A stretch of 56,404 nt of DNA from Acarospora socialis (GCA_025617375.2 JAMYGW020000022.1:1-56404); one strand, 5' to 3'; shown: positions 31,616 to 42,235, counted from the first letter of the stretch. The notes: generated by a model from the letters alone, not told the origin. Program-made: numbers and translations.

Positions 31616-33520
31616 TTAGGGCTGCTGCTCTGCAGCGCGCTTATTCCTTGGCTTTTTGAATTGTCGCTCGGTACTCTGGGTAAATGAAGTATTCGGCGTA
31701 TTATCTTGTAAGCCAACAAGACTATCATCCACTTCCAACTCAGATATGGACTCAGCGTTCGATTGTTGAGAATTCTGAAGCTCCAATCCTTCTGCAAAAG
31801 AAGCTGACTGTGAGAGTCCGAAATCTATATCAGGTGGTATCTGATCGATGGCCGAGCAGATCCTCTTTAAGTGCGTCGGCATCCATATATCGTAGACGTT
31901 TTTCGTGAATTTGTAGGCCGTCCATTTCTCTTTCCCGTCTTGTTCAGTAAAGCTGAACTCACGAACAGGATGTCGGTAGAAGGTAGTTTTGTCCTCGTCG
32001 ATCAGAGCGTAATGAGCGTAGATCCGCACCGTTCTATCATCGTGCGAGATTGAAATGCCGAGGATTTCCCCGTGAAGTTCTTTCTCGCGCTTCACCAGTC
32101 TGAAGAGTTCGACGACACCTCTCACCGCAAGAGTCATGCTGTGAGCGTTCTGTCGATCTGCAACATCAAGTGCTGCGGCGCCGCACTTGACCTCGCACGT
32201 CAGGAACGGGAAGTACGTCCGCCACGTGGCCATGAAGTAGGAAGTGCAACTGTCTTCAATCTCCCCCACAAAAGGCGTCAGCTTTTCGAGCTGCTCGTCT
32301 GTGAATGCAGATCGCCTGAACCCTACAGAATAGTCAGGTTGTGGACGAGGCGAGGTGAAAGGTATAGCGCTGTTCCAGCCTTCGTTGACACTTTCAATCA
32401 GATTCTCGAGATGTGTGGCACCTTGGGTCTCTAGACTTTCGGCAGACGGGACAATCAGTCGAGAGATATCTTGGATGACCCTAGCCTCGTTTCTATTGCG
32501 AATCTTTTGGCAAGCTTTCTTGAACTGATCGTCGCGAAATAATGAATCTGTGGGAACCGTCTGCTTTGAATCGAGTAAAGTTTGATAGAGGGTTTTGCTT
32601 GCATCCGTAATACCCAGTTCCGATTCATCCATAAAGCTGCCCTTCGTTGCAAGTAGGGTTTCATAGGCCGCAGTTCTATATTTAAAACTCTTGGCTTCCC
32701 GCGGCTGTTGATCGCTAGGGGTTGCAATGCTGGAATCCGAATTTTTACGGCGAAGAGAAGGTAAGGGCTTCGGCCTTGCAAGTAGGTGACTCATACTGCT
32801 CATTTGTCCGTATTCTTCTTTAAACCAGTCCTCGTGTTTGAATGCTTCAAACTGTTCTTTGAACCAGTCCTCGTGTTTGACTTCTTCAAATGAGCTCTTT
32901 TGTCGGAGGTATTTCCTAAGCTGACTGTCTTGTTCGAAGTACTCCCTGGGCCACCTTCCCTCCTGAATCCAATATTCGATTGGGTGGATATTGTTGTTGA
33001 TATCGCTTCTCACTTTTTGGTTCGATATATCGCCAACAGCACAGCTTGTAGGTGAAGTCCGTGGTCGCTTTTCAGTAGGCTCGTCTTTAGTTTGAGAGGA
33101 CCCGCGAAGTTGGCTAGATTCGTTCTCTCGTTTCCGCTTTCGAGCAAGACTTGGAGATTCCGCTGAGGCAAATGGGTCTTGTATGGACTTTGGCTTACGT
33201 TAACCTTGATGGAAGGCACGTGGAAAGAACGCAGCAAGTACCTTTTCGCCAGGTTGATTACTGATGAAAGGAGAGGAAACTGGATGTGTTTGTGGTTGTT
33301 CTCCGAGTTGCCGATGAAGATCTTCCAGACGTGCGCTCTTGCGAACGGGCTTGAGTAGCTCTTTCCGCGCAATACCATTAGATTGCTCTGCTCTCGAAGG
33401 TCAGTAAGAGTAGTTCAGGGTAAAGTATAAATGTCGCGCACCTTGTTTATCTAGCGACTTTAGCACACTGGATAGCCGCCCAGTGTTTTTGATGTCTTCC
33501 TGTGTTTGGTGTGAGGCCAT
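31616..33520 (-). pseudogene. DUF7924-type protein with one in-frame stop
   Basis: Exon 1 (33442-33520, ATG) and exon 2 (31616-33387) join in phase over a 54-bp intron, giving 616 codons. The N-terminal third is disordered and basic. The C-terminal domain (residues about 330-520) shows YFPFLTCEVKCGAAALDVAD, QNAHSMTLAVRGVVELFRL and IYAHYALID, the pattern I know as fungal DUF7924. Its Glu-x-Lys (CEVKCG) is reminiscent of PD-(D/E)xK folds, which is inference. The only flaw is TAA at 33200-33202 (codon 89), where CAA would keep the frame. A 42-nt intron with an unusual GTTAAC donor (ending CCTCAG) would also remove it. DUF7924 proteins are lineage-expanded in fungi; the function is unknown. Confidence 0.7.
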
Positions 33521-33638
33521 GTTGATTGAAAAGAGAAGGGGGCCGGAGATGTCCATATGTTGCCGCTAGCATGAAAAAAGATGGTGGTGCGACCGAGGCG
33601 GGCGGCGAAGGTCTTGGCAAACTAAATTAAGGACTGAT

Positions 33639-34929
33639 CGAGGAAGGGCTGAAGATTTCGTGGCACCGCAAATCTAATTCACCCAAGCGAAATCGGCACA
33701 TACAAATTCTAGTATCTAGTCTGCAAACCTTTGCGATCCACGCATTCCTCCATAGTATAAAACATGCGTTCAACCTCCTTATTAATTTCCTCAATAGTAA
33801 TAAGGTCCCATTCCACCAAAATTGCATGCTTAAGGGCCTCCTTAGGTGCAGGCTTGTGTTGTTTGACCCTTTTCTTCAGAATACGCCATACGCGCTCAAT
33901 GACATTGAAGTCGGGGGAGGACGGTGGATTTGCATAGTAATGCAGGCCTATTTCGTCCTTGTATCTCCGCGCCGGGTTGTTTTCGCTGCGGGTTCCATGC
34001 CCATTGTCATTATCCTCACTCAAAACAAAGTCCTTTCCAGCCTCTTTCCAGACCCGCATCCTGGGCTCAACATGCGGCTTTAGTATGCGATCCCTATACA
34101 AAATCTGCGTAACATTGCCGCCTCCTGGCTCCTCACTATAGAACACAAGGGGTGCCTTGTAATTCCAGCCCACGCAAGACCAAATATGGATGTTTTGAAC
34201 CCCCCTTTTCAGTTTATGCTGAATGCAGTCAATGCATTCTCGTTCCTTGTCATTGCGAATGACCCATTCTGTGGAGCGTGCCTCCTTTGCAAAGTGCACT
34301 TCGTCGCTGAAAATGACCTGTTTTTGGTGTAAATACAGCAAATTTTGGCAGAATTTGGCGGATCCTAACCTGCTTCCACTCCCAATCTGTCCAATTCAGG
34401 CGTTCCTTAGCAAATTGAAGGCGTTTTGACGTGTGGCCTCCGTGATATATCCTTTCTGACACGCCCTGCACTTCTTATACCCATACTCCGCCATTGCTTT
34501 CTGAATCGTCTGCTTGTGGGCCTTGATCCCAAACTCTGCCCCCAAATCCTGCCACCCCATGATGCGGTTACTATAGCGACCAGTAATATGTTCTATCATT
34601 CTTTGCACCATTTGAGGACTGATCTTGGGATTTCGGCCACTTCGTCCCTTTCCAGTCCGCCGAGACGAGTCATCCTTGAGAAGTCGATAGCCAGTGCGCC
34701 TAGAAATGCCACATCTGGCGAAGATTTGGTTGTTTGATAGGTTCGTTCGACGCTTCAAACCGCGGATCTCAGCTTTGCGAGGTGTAGGCCACTCTGTGCC
34801 ACTGTTTGGACTGCTGGGCGGGGTTTGAACACGTGTTGGAGCCATGTTGTTGACAATTACAGTACATTTTGTATGGTGAGATTCTACTGTTATGCTTTGC
34901 GGTGCCACGAAATCTTCAGCCCTTCCTCG
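33639..34929 (-). mobile_element. Tc1/mariner DNA transposon
   Basis: A 34-bp perfect inverted repeat bounds the element (33639-33672 and 34896-34929), starting CGAGGAAGGGCTGAAG and ending CGCAAA. One degenerate transposase gene fills the interior. No clean TA duplication is visible at the borders, so the true termini may extend a few diverged bases. Identical repeats and an almost complete transposase point to a recent arrival. Confidence 0.92.
33709..34854 (-). pseudogene. Tc1/mariner transposase, one frameshift
   Basis: The first part (34854 to about 34425, MAPTRVQTPPSSPNSG start) has a helix-turn-helix pair (NQIFARCGISRRTGYRLL and a second, WQDLGAEFGI). The second part holds the DDE domain: first Asp in IFSDEVHF, second in LSEDNDNGHG, and last acidic residue in SPDFNVIERVWRILKKRV. 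A 52-bp intron (34318-34369, GTTAGG...AACAG) separates the two. Reading the gene through requires one extra base in the AAAA run near 34422-34428, where the frame jumps from EATRQ to KRLQFAKERL. It is therefore probably inactive, although it could be an assembly error. The usual role is cut-and-paste transposition at TA sites. Confidence 0.88.
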
Positions 34930-34990
34930 GACCTCGGGAATTACTAGCGTCTATGCAGAATAGAATCTCCCGACTCGGGTGACCACTAAA

Positions 34991-35147
34991 TGGAACCCTC
35001 TGACTCATGATCAATAAAATGCGTGTCTTGGTGTTTTGATTGCGTTTTGCAACTTCTCCCCCTGAGCCTCGGGTGACGACTGGATTGGCTCACTTCATTC
35101 TTGTTTACTGGAACCCTCTGACTCATGATCAACAAAATGCGTGTCTT
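34991..35147 (+). repeat. 39-bp direct repeat in the centrin-like gene promoter
   Basis: TGGAACCCTCTGACTCATGA and the following 19 bases occur at 34991-35029 and 35109-35147 with a single mismatch, 118 bp apart. Both copies contain TGACTCA, the bZIP/Gcn4-AP-1 core. The second copy ends 71 bp before the start codon at 35219. Confidence 0.85.
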
Positions 35148-35218
35148 ACTGTCCATTTAAGCACACACCTCTTCATCACCTTCCGCACTTCTCTTACCAC
35201 TATAGCCTGTTTCTCCAA

Positions 35219-35861
35219 ATGGCGTCACCTTCAGCCTGCCCGAGTCCGTCTGGATTCAGTGGACCACCAACGCAACACATAGCACCATTCCTTGAGCTGA
35301 GTGATCAGCACCAGGCAGATATAATCGAAGCTGTAAGATGTACCTTATTTTTCAGTTAAACAAAAGCTGATGGGCAATCCACAGTTTACACTCTTCGATG
35401 TTGACAACGACAATCATCTCAACTTTCGTGAGCTGAAGTACGCTCTGGGAGCCTTGGGCTTTGACCTCCCCGACAATGAAATTGTCTCTATCCTTCAACG
35501 GTATGGGGTATCGGCCGAGTCTCTCAAACAACTTGGGGATACATTCAACGCCAACAACATCCAGGACACTCGAAACATGCATTCCTCACATCTTCGTCTC
35601 TCCAATGCAATCTTCGTTGAGATCACGGCACAACGTATTCTCACACAGGACCCAAGGGACGAGGCAGTACGCTTATTTCGCGACCTCGATTATGATGGAA
35701 GTGGCAAAATCGACCTGGAGAAGTTGCAACGCTTGGATTTGGAGCTCGGCACAGATTGGGGGGATGAAGATTTAGCTGCCATGATTCGTGAATTCGATCT
35801 CAATGGGGACGGCGCACTTGATGAAGAAGAATTTGTAGTGATGATGAGTGGGAAGAATTAG
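35219..35861 (+). CDS. Centrin/Cdc31-like EF-hand protein (196 aa)
   Basis: Exon 1 (35219-35332) encodes a Ser/Pro-rich leader and the start of the first EF-hand helix (FLELSDQHQADIIEA). A 52-bp intron (35333-35384) leads to exon 2 (35385-35861). EF1 loop DVDNDNHLNFRE, a degenerate second hand, EF3 loop DYDGSGKIDLEK (Lys at position 12, not Glu) and EF4 loop DLNGDGALDEEE follow the four-hand centrin plan, with the family phrase LKYALGALGFDLP. Centrins are Ca-binding proteins of spindle pole bodies and also act in mRNA export and DNA repair. The substitutions suggest only EF1 and EF4 bind calcium well, and the overall divergence suggests an accessory paralog rather than the housekeeping copy. 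Confidence 0.85.
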
Positions 35862-36275
35862 GGGCGCATTCTTTTCATCACGCAAGAAAGGACCAATGTT
35901 TGCTTTTTCTATCTGCTAGCAATGAGAGACTTTGAACTTCAAGCTGCTAGCAACGAGAGACTTTAAAACTTCAAGCAACTTAGAGGGCGAAAATGTAGCC
36001 TCCATGAGCTTTGAAAACTCAGGAGTGGAAATAGGAATAAGAGGACTGACTCGTGTAAACTGAATGGCTTCCATGAGGAATGACCTACTATGGCAAGGAT
36101 ATTGAAAGGGTTGCTATCCTCAACTATACTATTTAACTCCACACAGCATTATGGCCTCTGGACTATTGACTGAGAGATTTTGCCGCACTCTTACTGGAAC
36201 TGATAAAGGGATACTACTTTTGCAATGATCATAACTATGACCCTGTGAGTAGGCCTAGGTCCAAAATGCATGAAT
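35862..36275. other. 3' flank of the centrin-like gene with a 31-bp tandem duplication
   Basis: CTGCTAGCAAtGAGAGACTTtgaA-CTTCAAG occurs twice in tandem (35913-35943, 35944-35975). Otherwise nothing is recognised. Confidence 0.6.
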
Positions 36276-36858
36276 CTTACCCACAAAAATCCTCGGCACA
36301 ACAACATTTCTGAGCGTACATGTCCACAAGTTGACAATCTTCTTCCCTCTTTCTCTCAAAGCATCTCTGTCGTGTTTCTTCCACTTCCTTTTTGCTTTTT
36401 CGCAGCATTTGCATCCGTCGTTGGATGAATCTCAACCCCACACTTGCGTGGACTTGCCACAATCTCCCCCATAGGATATGTTTTCTTGCCTGGAACACAC
36501 TGGACTTCTTGCCTTCCGAACTAGCTCTTCAGAGCTGGCATCTGGGTCGAGCAGTGGTGAAGAATGGACCCCTCCCTTCAAAACGTTGCGCATGGTTTGC
36601 CTTCCTCCATTGGTCTATCGTGATGATTATTTAACCTCCTATCATTTTGAGGTCGAGGAAATCATAATTCTGCGAGTGTTTGGCATTGCGATCTGGCCAC
36701 TGAGGCTGTGGTGAGATCCTTTGTCCAGTGATGAGCCCACACTTTCTCCAGAATGCAATCAGCATCTGTAACTTCATCTCTCTTTCTCTGAGACACGCAC
36801 TGACCCTCCTTCTTCCGCACTGAATCGCCTCCTGGTCTATTGCGTTCAGTTCAGCCAT
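36276..36858 (-). CDS. Possible unassigned gene, model unclear
   Basis: Frame one (36631-36858, ATG) encodes a basic helical peptide (GRRRVSACLREREMKLQMLI). Frame two (to about 36276) encodes another charged helix (KSKKEVEETRQRCFERKREE) and a Cys-rich end. They may be exons of one gene or remnants. No family can be proposed. Confidence 0.25.
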
Positions 36859-37990
36859 CAAACCTGCGTGCTAAGTCTTATAATTGGAGACCAGATGACC
36901 TGCTAATGTCAAGAAAGTCACTATCTTCAGCTTGCCTGAACAATCCAGCAAAAGAATAGGCAGTGACGCTCGTGATACTGAAGACGGCGATTCTTAAGTA
37001 CAAGTCCGAAGTGCGTAAACTAGGCTCAAGTCACACATCAGTAGAGGCTGACGCATATTCGTGAGTCAGCTCTTCGATTGGTATCGACGGAAGGTCTCTG
37101 TTTTACTAGGTTTTGTTGTTGGGAACTCGCGGAAGTGCCTTCATCAGCTTAGTCCATCCACAAAGCGGCCCAACTGCCCACTCCGGTGGTGGAGAACATG
37201 CGGGTGTTCAACATTTACTTTGATAGGATCCCAGACGCCAGGGTCAGGATGGAAGAGCAAGTATCCCCCATCTGAAGTGTGTCATTACCTATAATCCCCC
37301 AGCCCCATTCCACTTTTCCATCTCTTCGATGCTCGGCGTCTCAACCCGTGGTAGAGCTCGTGGTAGATCTTGTAGAGCTGGGAAGGGCCTCAGGGATACA
37401 TTTCTTCAACATTCCCATTGTCAGCCTGACTGTATATCAAAGGCGATGTTACTACTTACCTCGATCGTATCCCTAACTCATCTCCCTTGACCGCGCCGGG
37501 CTGGTTCATTTTGAAGACAATTTGCCTAGAAGTATGATTACTGGGTCAAATGAGACCGCCTTGTCATCAAGGCCTTGCATTCAAGATGAGCTTATCTCAG
37601 TCTTACCATCTGCTCTGCTGTCATCTTGAATGGACCTTGTTCATATGATGGTCCAAGAGCGTAAAAGTGGGTGAGTGTTAGAGTGATGATCCGCATCGTG
37701 ACTATTCAGAAAAGGGACAGTGATCTTACCTGCGTCCCTTCAACTTCTGGATCAACGTCTGGCTGTCAAGGTAGAGATTTTTGAGATGCCTTCATAGACT
37801 TCTATGGGTCGCATATTTGATTGGAAGCCACAAGATAAAAGCATAAGTATCTTACATTACAGAGTTATGAACAAACAGAGGCCGCAAGCCCTGAAGTAAA
37901 ACCTTGCTATGTTCTTAAGGTATAAAACTGCTTTTCTAGTTTGCGGATGAACAGACAGTTGATCTGCTTGCTGTGATCCACAACTCAACG
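36859..37990. other. Intergenic stretch, no gene recognised
   Basis: Short overlapping frames with no domain signal. It may contain the decayed 3' end of the GH43 pseudogene. Confidence 0.3.
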
Positions 37991-38599
37991 GTCTCAGCCT
38001 TGCCTTCAAAGACCCTCCTTTCACGATCATGAATATGGTGATCTCTCGCGTCTGCACTCAAGGTCGACTGTCCCTGAAGTGGTCGTATAGTTAAACTGCA
38101 TCATGTCAGCCATGTTTTGCAATAAGTCATACAATGTAAAGTGGACACTGACTGAAGCAGCATTGGTCTCGTCAGGTCCCAGCCACCAACCAAACCCAAG
38201 CGCTGTTCCGGGTCATGCCTGAGCGCAGTTGCATCGCTGACATGATCAAGTCCACTGAGCCCCGCTCCAGAGAGCAAAGGTTATCGGCTGCGTCAATGGG
38301 TATAATGAAGCACGTTCGGTAGAATTGCTGATACACTTTTTCTGTGCTTTATGAAGCTCTGGTGCAAACATTTCAGCATCATCTCTGAAGCTCATGCCGG
38401 TAAGACCAGAATTCTCCAGTGGGATGAGACATTTGACCAGACCTTGTACCCAGTATTCACTTGGATCAAGCCCGTTACAGTCCTCTCAAGCTATCATTGT
38501 CATCGCATCTTCCCTCACTGTCTGACTCAGCTTATGCGTGACATCATTCTTAGTTCAGTCCCTCCATGCAAATCGCCTGATCGACAACAATCTGCTTTC

Positions 38600-39130
38600 G
38601 AATCACCGACGTCGTCAAGACTTGCTCATCCTCATATGTTCCCTGCATCGCTTCGCGCATTCATACACTGCCTCCCACATGCGCTCGGGTTTCCCCTATG
38701 AATGAAGACCCCGCGGGGGCAGATGTACACCTTTTTGGGTCCGCTGTGAAGATGACAAACCACTTGCCGTTGACGTTGTGGATTTCCGGTGCCCACATGT
38801 CTCTCGAGTAATTTAATCCCTGGGAGCAATCAGCAGGTACGTAGTCACATATTGGCGATAGGGCTTGAGTATTTTGTTAGATCCTGACTGCGGTAGAGAG
38901 TGATGTTGTCGTTCAAGGTAAAGGTCCTGTAGTAAAATTCGTCGTAACGTATCACCCATCTGATCCGCTTAGTTTCGGTCGGTCAGTTGTTCCAGATTGC
39001 CTTACGGATCAGCTCCAACAGTATTAAGTACAGGATTAGTATATGTTGAGGTGCTCGAGTTGCTTGCATTCTGCCCAGCAACGAGTTGGGCGAAGCCTGC
39101 CACAGCGAAGATCAGCCACCACAGTGACAT
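38600..39130 (-). pseudogene. GH43 glycosidase-like secreted protein, decayed
   Basis: Exon 1 (39006-39130) starts with a signal peptide (MSLWWLIFAVAGFAQLVAGQ). It splices over a 46-bp intron (38960-39005, GTAAGG...ATCAG) into ADPWVIRYDEFYYRTFTLND, the first blade of the family 43 beta-propeller with its Asp. After IANM the frame ends. A second recognisable block, RDMWAPEIHNVNGKWFVIFT (about 38720-38805), follows after a gap shorter than family members need, so an internal deletion is likely. The later blades are not readable. Such enzymes trim arabinan or xylan side chains outside the cell. The 3' limit given is approximate. Confidence 0.7.
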
Positions 39131-39582
39131 CTTTTCGCAGGTTCAGATGTGGGAACCTCCAGCATAGCGAAAAATGTGAAACCTGCCAGGAGTGCCCCTG
39201 CAAACATTCTGACAGGCTGGAAAAGCCTACGACATCAACGCACCTGGATACACCGAAAGTGAAACAGGAGAGCGTTTCTCACCGGCCTCCAGCGACACTG
39301 AGTGAGTCAGCTGTTGATGAGGCTGTTCAGCTCTGGCATCACCAGTGGCAGGATTTCCAGGAAGTCCGTTTTCACAGCATTGTCGGGTCGCTCCTTCCCG
39401 CAGGTCATGATTTTCCAGTCCCTCCACCTCCAAACCCATTCAATTTGGTATTGCTGCAAGCTCTTCCTTGTGATGCTGTCACGATAGCTCCGAGCTTTGC
39501 TTCTGGCCGCTTTGATTTCGGAACAAGTGGCATCTTCGTCTTCAAGATGGTGGACTTGGTTCTCGAATTCCATAAGCTGTGA
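39043..39582 (+). CDS. Open frame antisense to the GH43/DUF3435 remnants (doubtful)
   Basis: A 179-residue ATG frame with a CETCQECPC cluster. It overlaps, antisense, the GH43 signal exon and the DUF3435 C-terminal block, both of which are recognisable, so it is probably a chance opening. I list it because of its length and Cys cluster. Confidence 0.15.
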   Translation: MLRCSSCLHSAQQRVGRSLPQRRSATTVTSFRRFRCGNLQHSEKCETCQECPCKHSDRLEKPTTSTHLDTPKVKQESVSHRPPATLSESAVDEAVQLWHHQWQDFQEVRFHSIVGSLLPAGHDFPVPPPPNPFNLVLLQALPCDAVTIAPSFASGRFDFGTSGIFVFKMVDLVLEFHKL

Positions 39583-40370
39583 ATCCCGCCTGATGGCAGC
39601 CACTTTTTCGGCTGAAATCTTGCTGGAAGGCCCTTTTCACGGAACTTGGCAAAAGATTGAAAGTAGTCAACATGATCAGGTTGAGCTGGTTCGCTTAAGA
39701 TGGCGGATCTCCCGCGAAACGGACGAGGTATTCGCCACATAACTTTGGCCATGTATGAGAGGCGGTGCAAGAAAAGCTGTACATCACGTGTGAGGATATG
39801 GTACGCTTGGCCTTTGACAACCGAAGATTGCATTAAGTGCTGAAACGTAGCATATCCACACACGTGATGTACAGCTTTCTTGCACCGCCTTGTACATGAG
39901 TGTCGGTCTGCATTGTATGCTGGGATCATTCAACTTCGGTGTGCCTCTCTGTATTATTCATTTCTCAGCACGACTGGGTTCTGCGCTCGGTGGGTCTTTT
40001 GAGACAACTTACCATTGACCTTCTTGCCCAGGTAACATCGTATGGCATGGACTGTAGCTTGATCAAAGTATCCCGACAGCTTGAACACATATTTGACAAT
40101 GCTATCGAAGATGAGACACCATGTTGCATGGTGGCATTTGCGTAGTATCGGTAGACCCTTTACGGAATTTATTCCATCGAAGAATAAGTTAGTTTTTCGC
40201 CGGGAGATATTTGTAACTGCCATAAATCTTCCAACCGAATTGACGCCGAAGATAGCCTTGTCTGCGAGAGCCAAGGCTAGTAGATACTGGGTATCATCGT
40301 ATAGCAGCTTGCCGTGTTGACTGGTAGATGCGCCATACCTTCTAAGAAAATCGTCAGTTAACACATAACA
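39307..40370 (-). pseudogene. DUF3435-family protein (tyrosine-recombinase relatives), frameshifted
   Basis: The upstream block (40364-39954) reads KLLYDDTQYLLALALADKAI, then SGYFDQATVHAIRCYLGKKV, with the HAIR Arg in the position of the recombinase catalytic Arg. After the MITE comes GQSYVANTSSVSREIRHL, then HVDYFQSFAKFREKGLPAR, then SAEKVAAIRRDSQLMEFENQ, and then KARSYRDSITRKSLQQYQIE with a VMPEL end. These blocks are in three frames, so several indels separate them. The order matches DUF3435/FluG-annotated fungal proteins, a family that includes the captains of Starship giant elements. The N-terminal domain is absent and the C-terminal zinc-finger part is not visible. A captain role for this copy is not shown. 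Confidence 0.75.
39760..39890. mobile_element. Foldback MITE (131 bp) inserted in the DUF3435 pseudogene
   Basis: Inverted termini of about 40 bp (39760-39800 and 39851-39890; AGGCGGTGCAAGAAA...GGATATG) differ by one mismatch and one 1-nt indel, leaving a 50-nt centre. The flanks, TGTATGAG on the left and TGTACATGAG on the right, look like a slightly altered target duplication of 8-10 bp. Long termini and this duplication length suggest a Mutator-like origin. It splits the DUF3435 gene just before its GQSYVANTSS block. Confidence 0.8.
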
Positions 40371-41575
40371 AAGGCGATGCGAATATCAATGCACAGTATT
40401 CTCTGGATCGCGGTTGTTAACTACCCAACGTTGATCGATCCACATTCCACCCACCACCATGCGTATTAAGATAACTTGAATGTCCTGTGGGCTATCAGCG
40501 AAGCTCCCTTCCAATTGTTCCACAGAAATCTACCTGATATCGAAGACCCCCGAAGGGGACTTGAACTTTATTACGTGGATGGGCATGATCAGCAGTGAGG
40601 AGGCTCACTAGGAGGTGCTGAGTAAGCTGCTGATTACTTCCGATCCTTGAAGGTGATGTTCATGGACAAAGCAGGGTTGCTGGAAAAAGCGACACATCTG
40701 GCCATAAACTTGTTTGCTTCTCATAAGTCTACCATGTTCTGCTTGCAGTCTTTAACTCAGTACGTCACTTTGGGTCCATCCTCCTGCACAACTCCGCACT
40801 GGGATCATTATGCCGCTGGCTTCATATCCCATCACTCTCAGGCCTCCTGACAACATATGGAATCCTTCAAGGATGTTGGCTCTCACAGTCTCCTGAGTTG
40901 TTCTGTCTATGAGGACAGTGACTGCCCGCCAGTGGCAGTCAAGTGGGATCATCTGAGTCCAGTCACCAGAACAGTGATTTCAGACTCAGGCATCAATCCT
41001 CAGCCTTTGCCATGGTGGGATCCAACCAACATCTACAGCGAGTCTGAGTTTACGTTTGGCACTGATGCATACTCTGAGCAACAACACAGTCCTAGAGTTT
41101 CTTGTTCCAGCTAGCAAATCATAAGCATCGTACAGATCAAGGAGAAATGGGATTTAACACATCACACATCCAACAACCAGGTGCTCTGATCCTTCACCGC
41201 ATCTTCATCGTCCTCGGCATTATTCTTGTCGTGGATTAATCCGGGTAGGTCGTTAACAGCCAGGTAAAGTTATGTAGACCCGGACATCTCGATCCGAAGG
41301 ATACAGAATATGGCTTGCTTATCCATAGCCTGCTCTCTCTGTTCACGCGCAGTTCGTAATGACTAACGACGACTGTTAGTTGTTTGTTGACTATTTGATG
41401 TTGTCTTGAAGGAAGTTTGTATACCTGAGAGATTTTGCTGCGAACAGGTAGGTAGGTGGTTGCGCTAGATATCTGTGTACTGCCAACATTTCCACATCGA
41501 GCTTTGTGCAACGAAGGTATAGAAGTCGGGCGGCCGAAAGCAGAGAGGTAGCTTGATATCATATTATCTTCAACC
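40371..41575. other. Intergenic stretch with one weak frame
   Basis: A plus-strand frame at 40857-41114 (MESFKDVGSHSLLS...) has acidic, Ser/Pro-rich composition and no domain. Nothing else is recognised. Confidence 0.3.
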
Positions 41576-42235
41576 CTATTCGACCACCGCTAGTGGTTCC
41601 TGTCCTCTAATACGCCTGCTCCTTCGTACATGCTTGCCCGACAAGCGCGCACTCCGCCGGGGGCTTCTTTCTCCCATAGCCTGAGGAGATGGCTTAGAAG
41701 CTGCAGACTTCGCACGCTGTCGATTACGCTCACGAACTTTGGGCGACCGACGAGGTCGTCGACGGTTTGGTTCGTCATTTTTCCGACCGGCGATTTCAAT
41801 CAGATGAGGGAGACAATAGGCCACAAAAGTCTTGAAACCGTGGACAGTATGCTCGCTGAGACTAGTCGCGAAGAGGAATCGCTGAGACTCGGATTGAAAG
41901 AGGTCAAGGCCAGACATGAAGAACTTGTCTTTGGCCGTCTCGGTGTCCTCCGATAACCTAGCGCTTTCTTGTGTGAGAAAGTCCTGAAACGATGTTTCGA
42001 TGTTATTATCAATGGCAATTTCGTTCAGTTTGCGGAAAAATGTCTCATCAGACATGATGGGAATGCTTTGACGGTTGTATTGGGTGGTTAACTCGTCTGC
42101 CCTCTCGCTCGAAATGCCGTGGGCGAGGAGAAGGGATTTAGCCGTGGAATGTGGTTGAGATGAGGGCAGCGTGAACGACGCTGTAGACAGCGCAGGGCTG
42201 AGGAGGAGTGGGTGATGCTCGTCTTGATCGATCAT
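41576..42235 (-). CDS. Basic-tailed hypothetical protein (219 aa)
   Basis: Single-exon ATG frame. The first 150 residues are helical and soluble (LLLAHGISSERADELTTQY, FQDFLTQESARLSEDTE). The last 60 are strongly basic (RRRPRRSPKVRERNRQRAK, then RRSARLSGKHVRRSRRIR), a likely nuclear signal or nucleic-acid-binding tail. It is divergent to the FHA-kinase with about 340 bp between starts, so the two may share a control region. Relation to the DUF7924-like group (which also starts with RRSAR-type basic stretches) is possible but unproven. Confidence 0.6.
   Translation of the reverse strand: MIDQDEHHPLLLSPALSTASFTLPSSQPHSTAKSLLLAHGISSERADELTTQYNRQSIPIMSDETFFRKLNEIAIDNNIETSFQDFLTQESARLSEDTETAKDKFFMSGLDLFQSESQRFLFATSLSEHTVHGFKTFVAYCLPHLIEIAGRKNDEPNRRRPRRSPKVRERNRQRAKSAASKPSPQAMGERSPRRSARLSGKHVRRSRRIRGQEPLAVVE

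Noticed and set aside
33010-33378. Separate 122-codon gene upstream of the DUF7924 frame
   Set aside because: It is a shadow of the DUF7924 exon 2, whose own frame continues through this stretch with only one stop.
39043-39582. Metallothionein-like Cys cluster gene
   Set aside because: It lies antisense to two recognisable remnants (GH43 signal exon and DUF3435 C-terminus), so the Cys cluster is best explained by chance.
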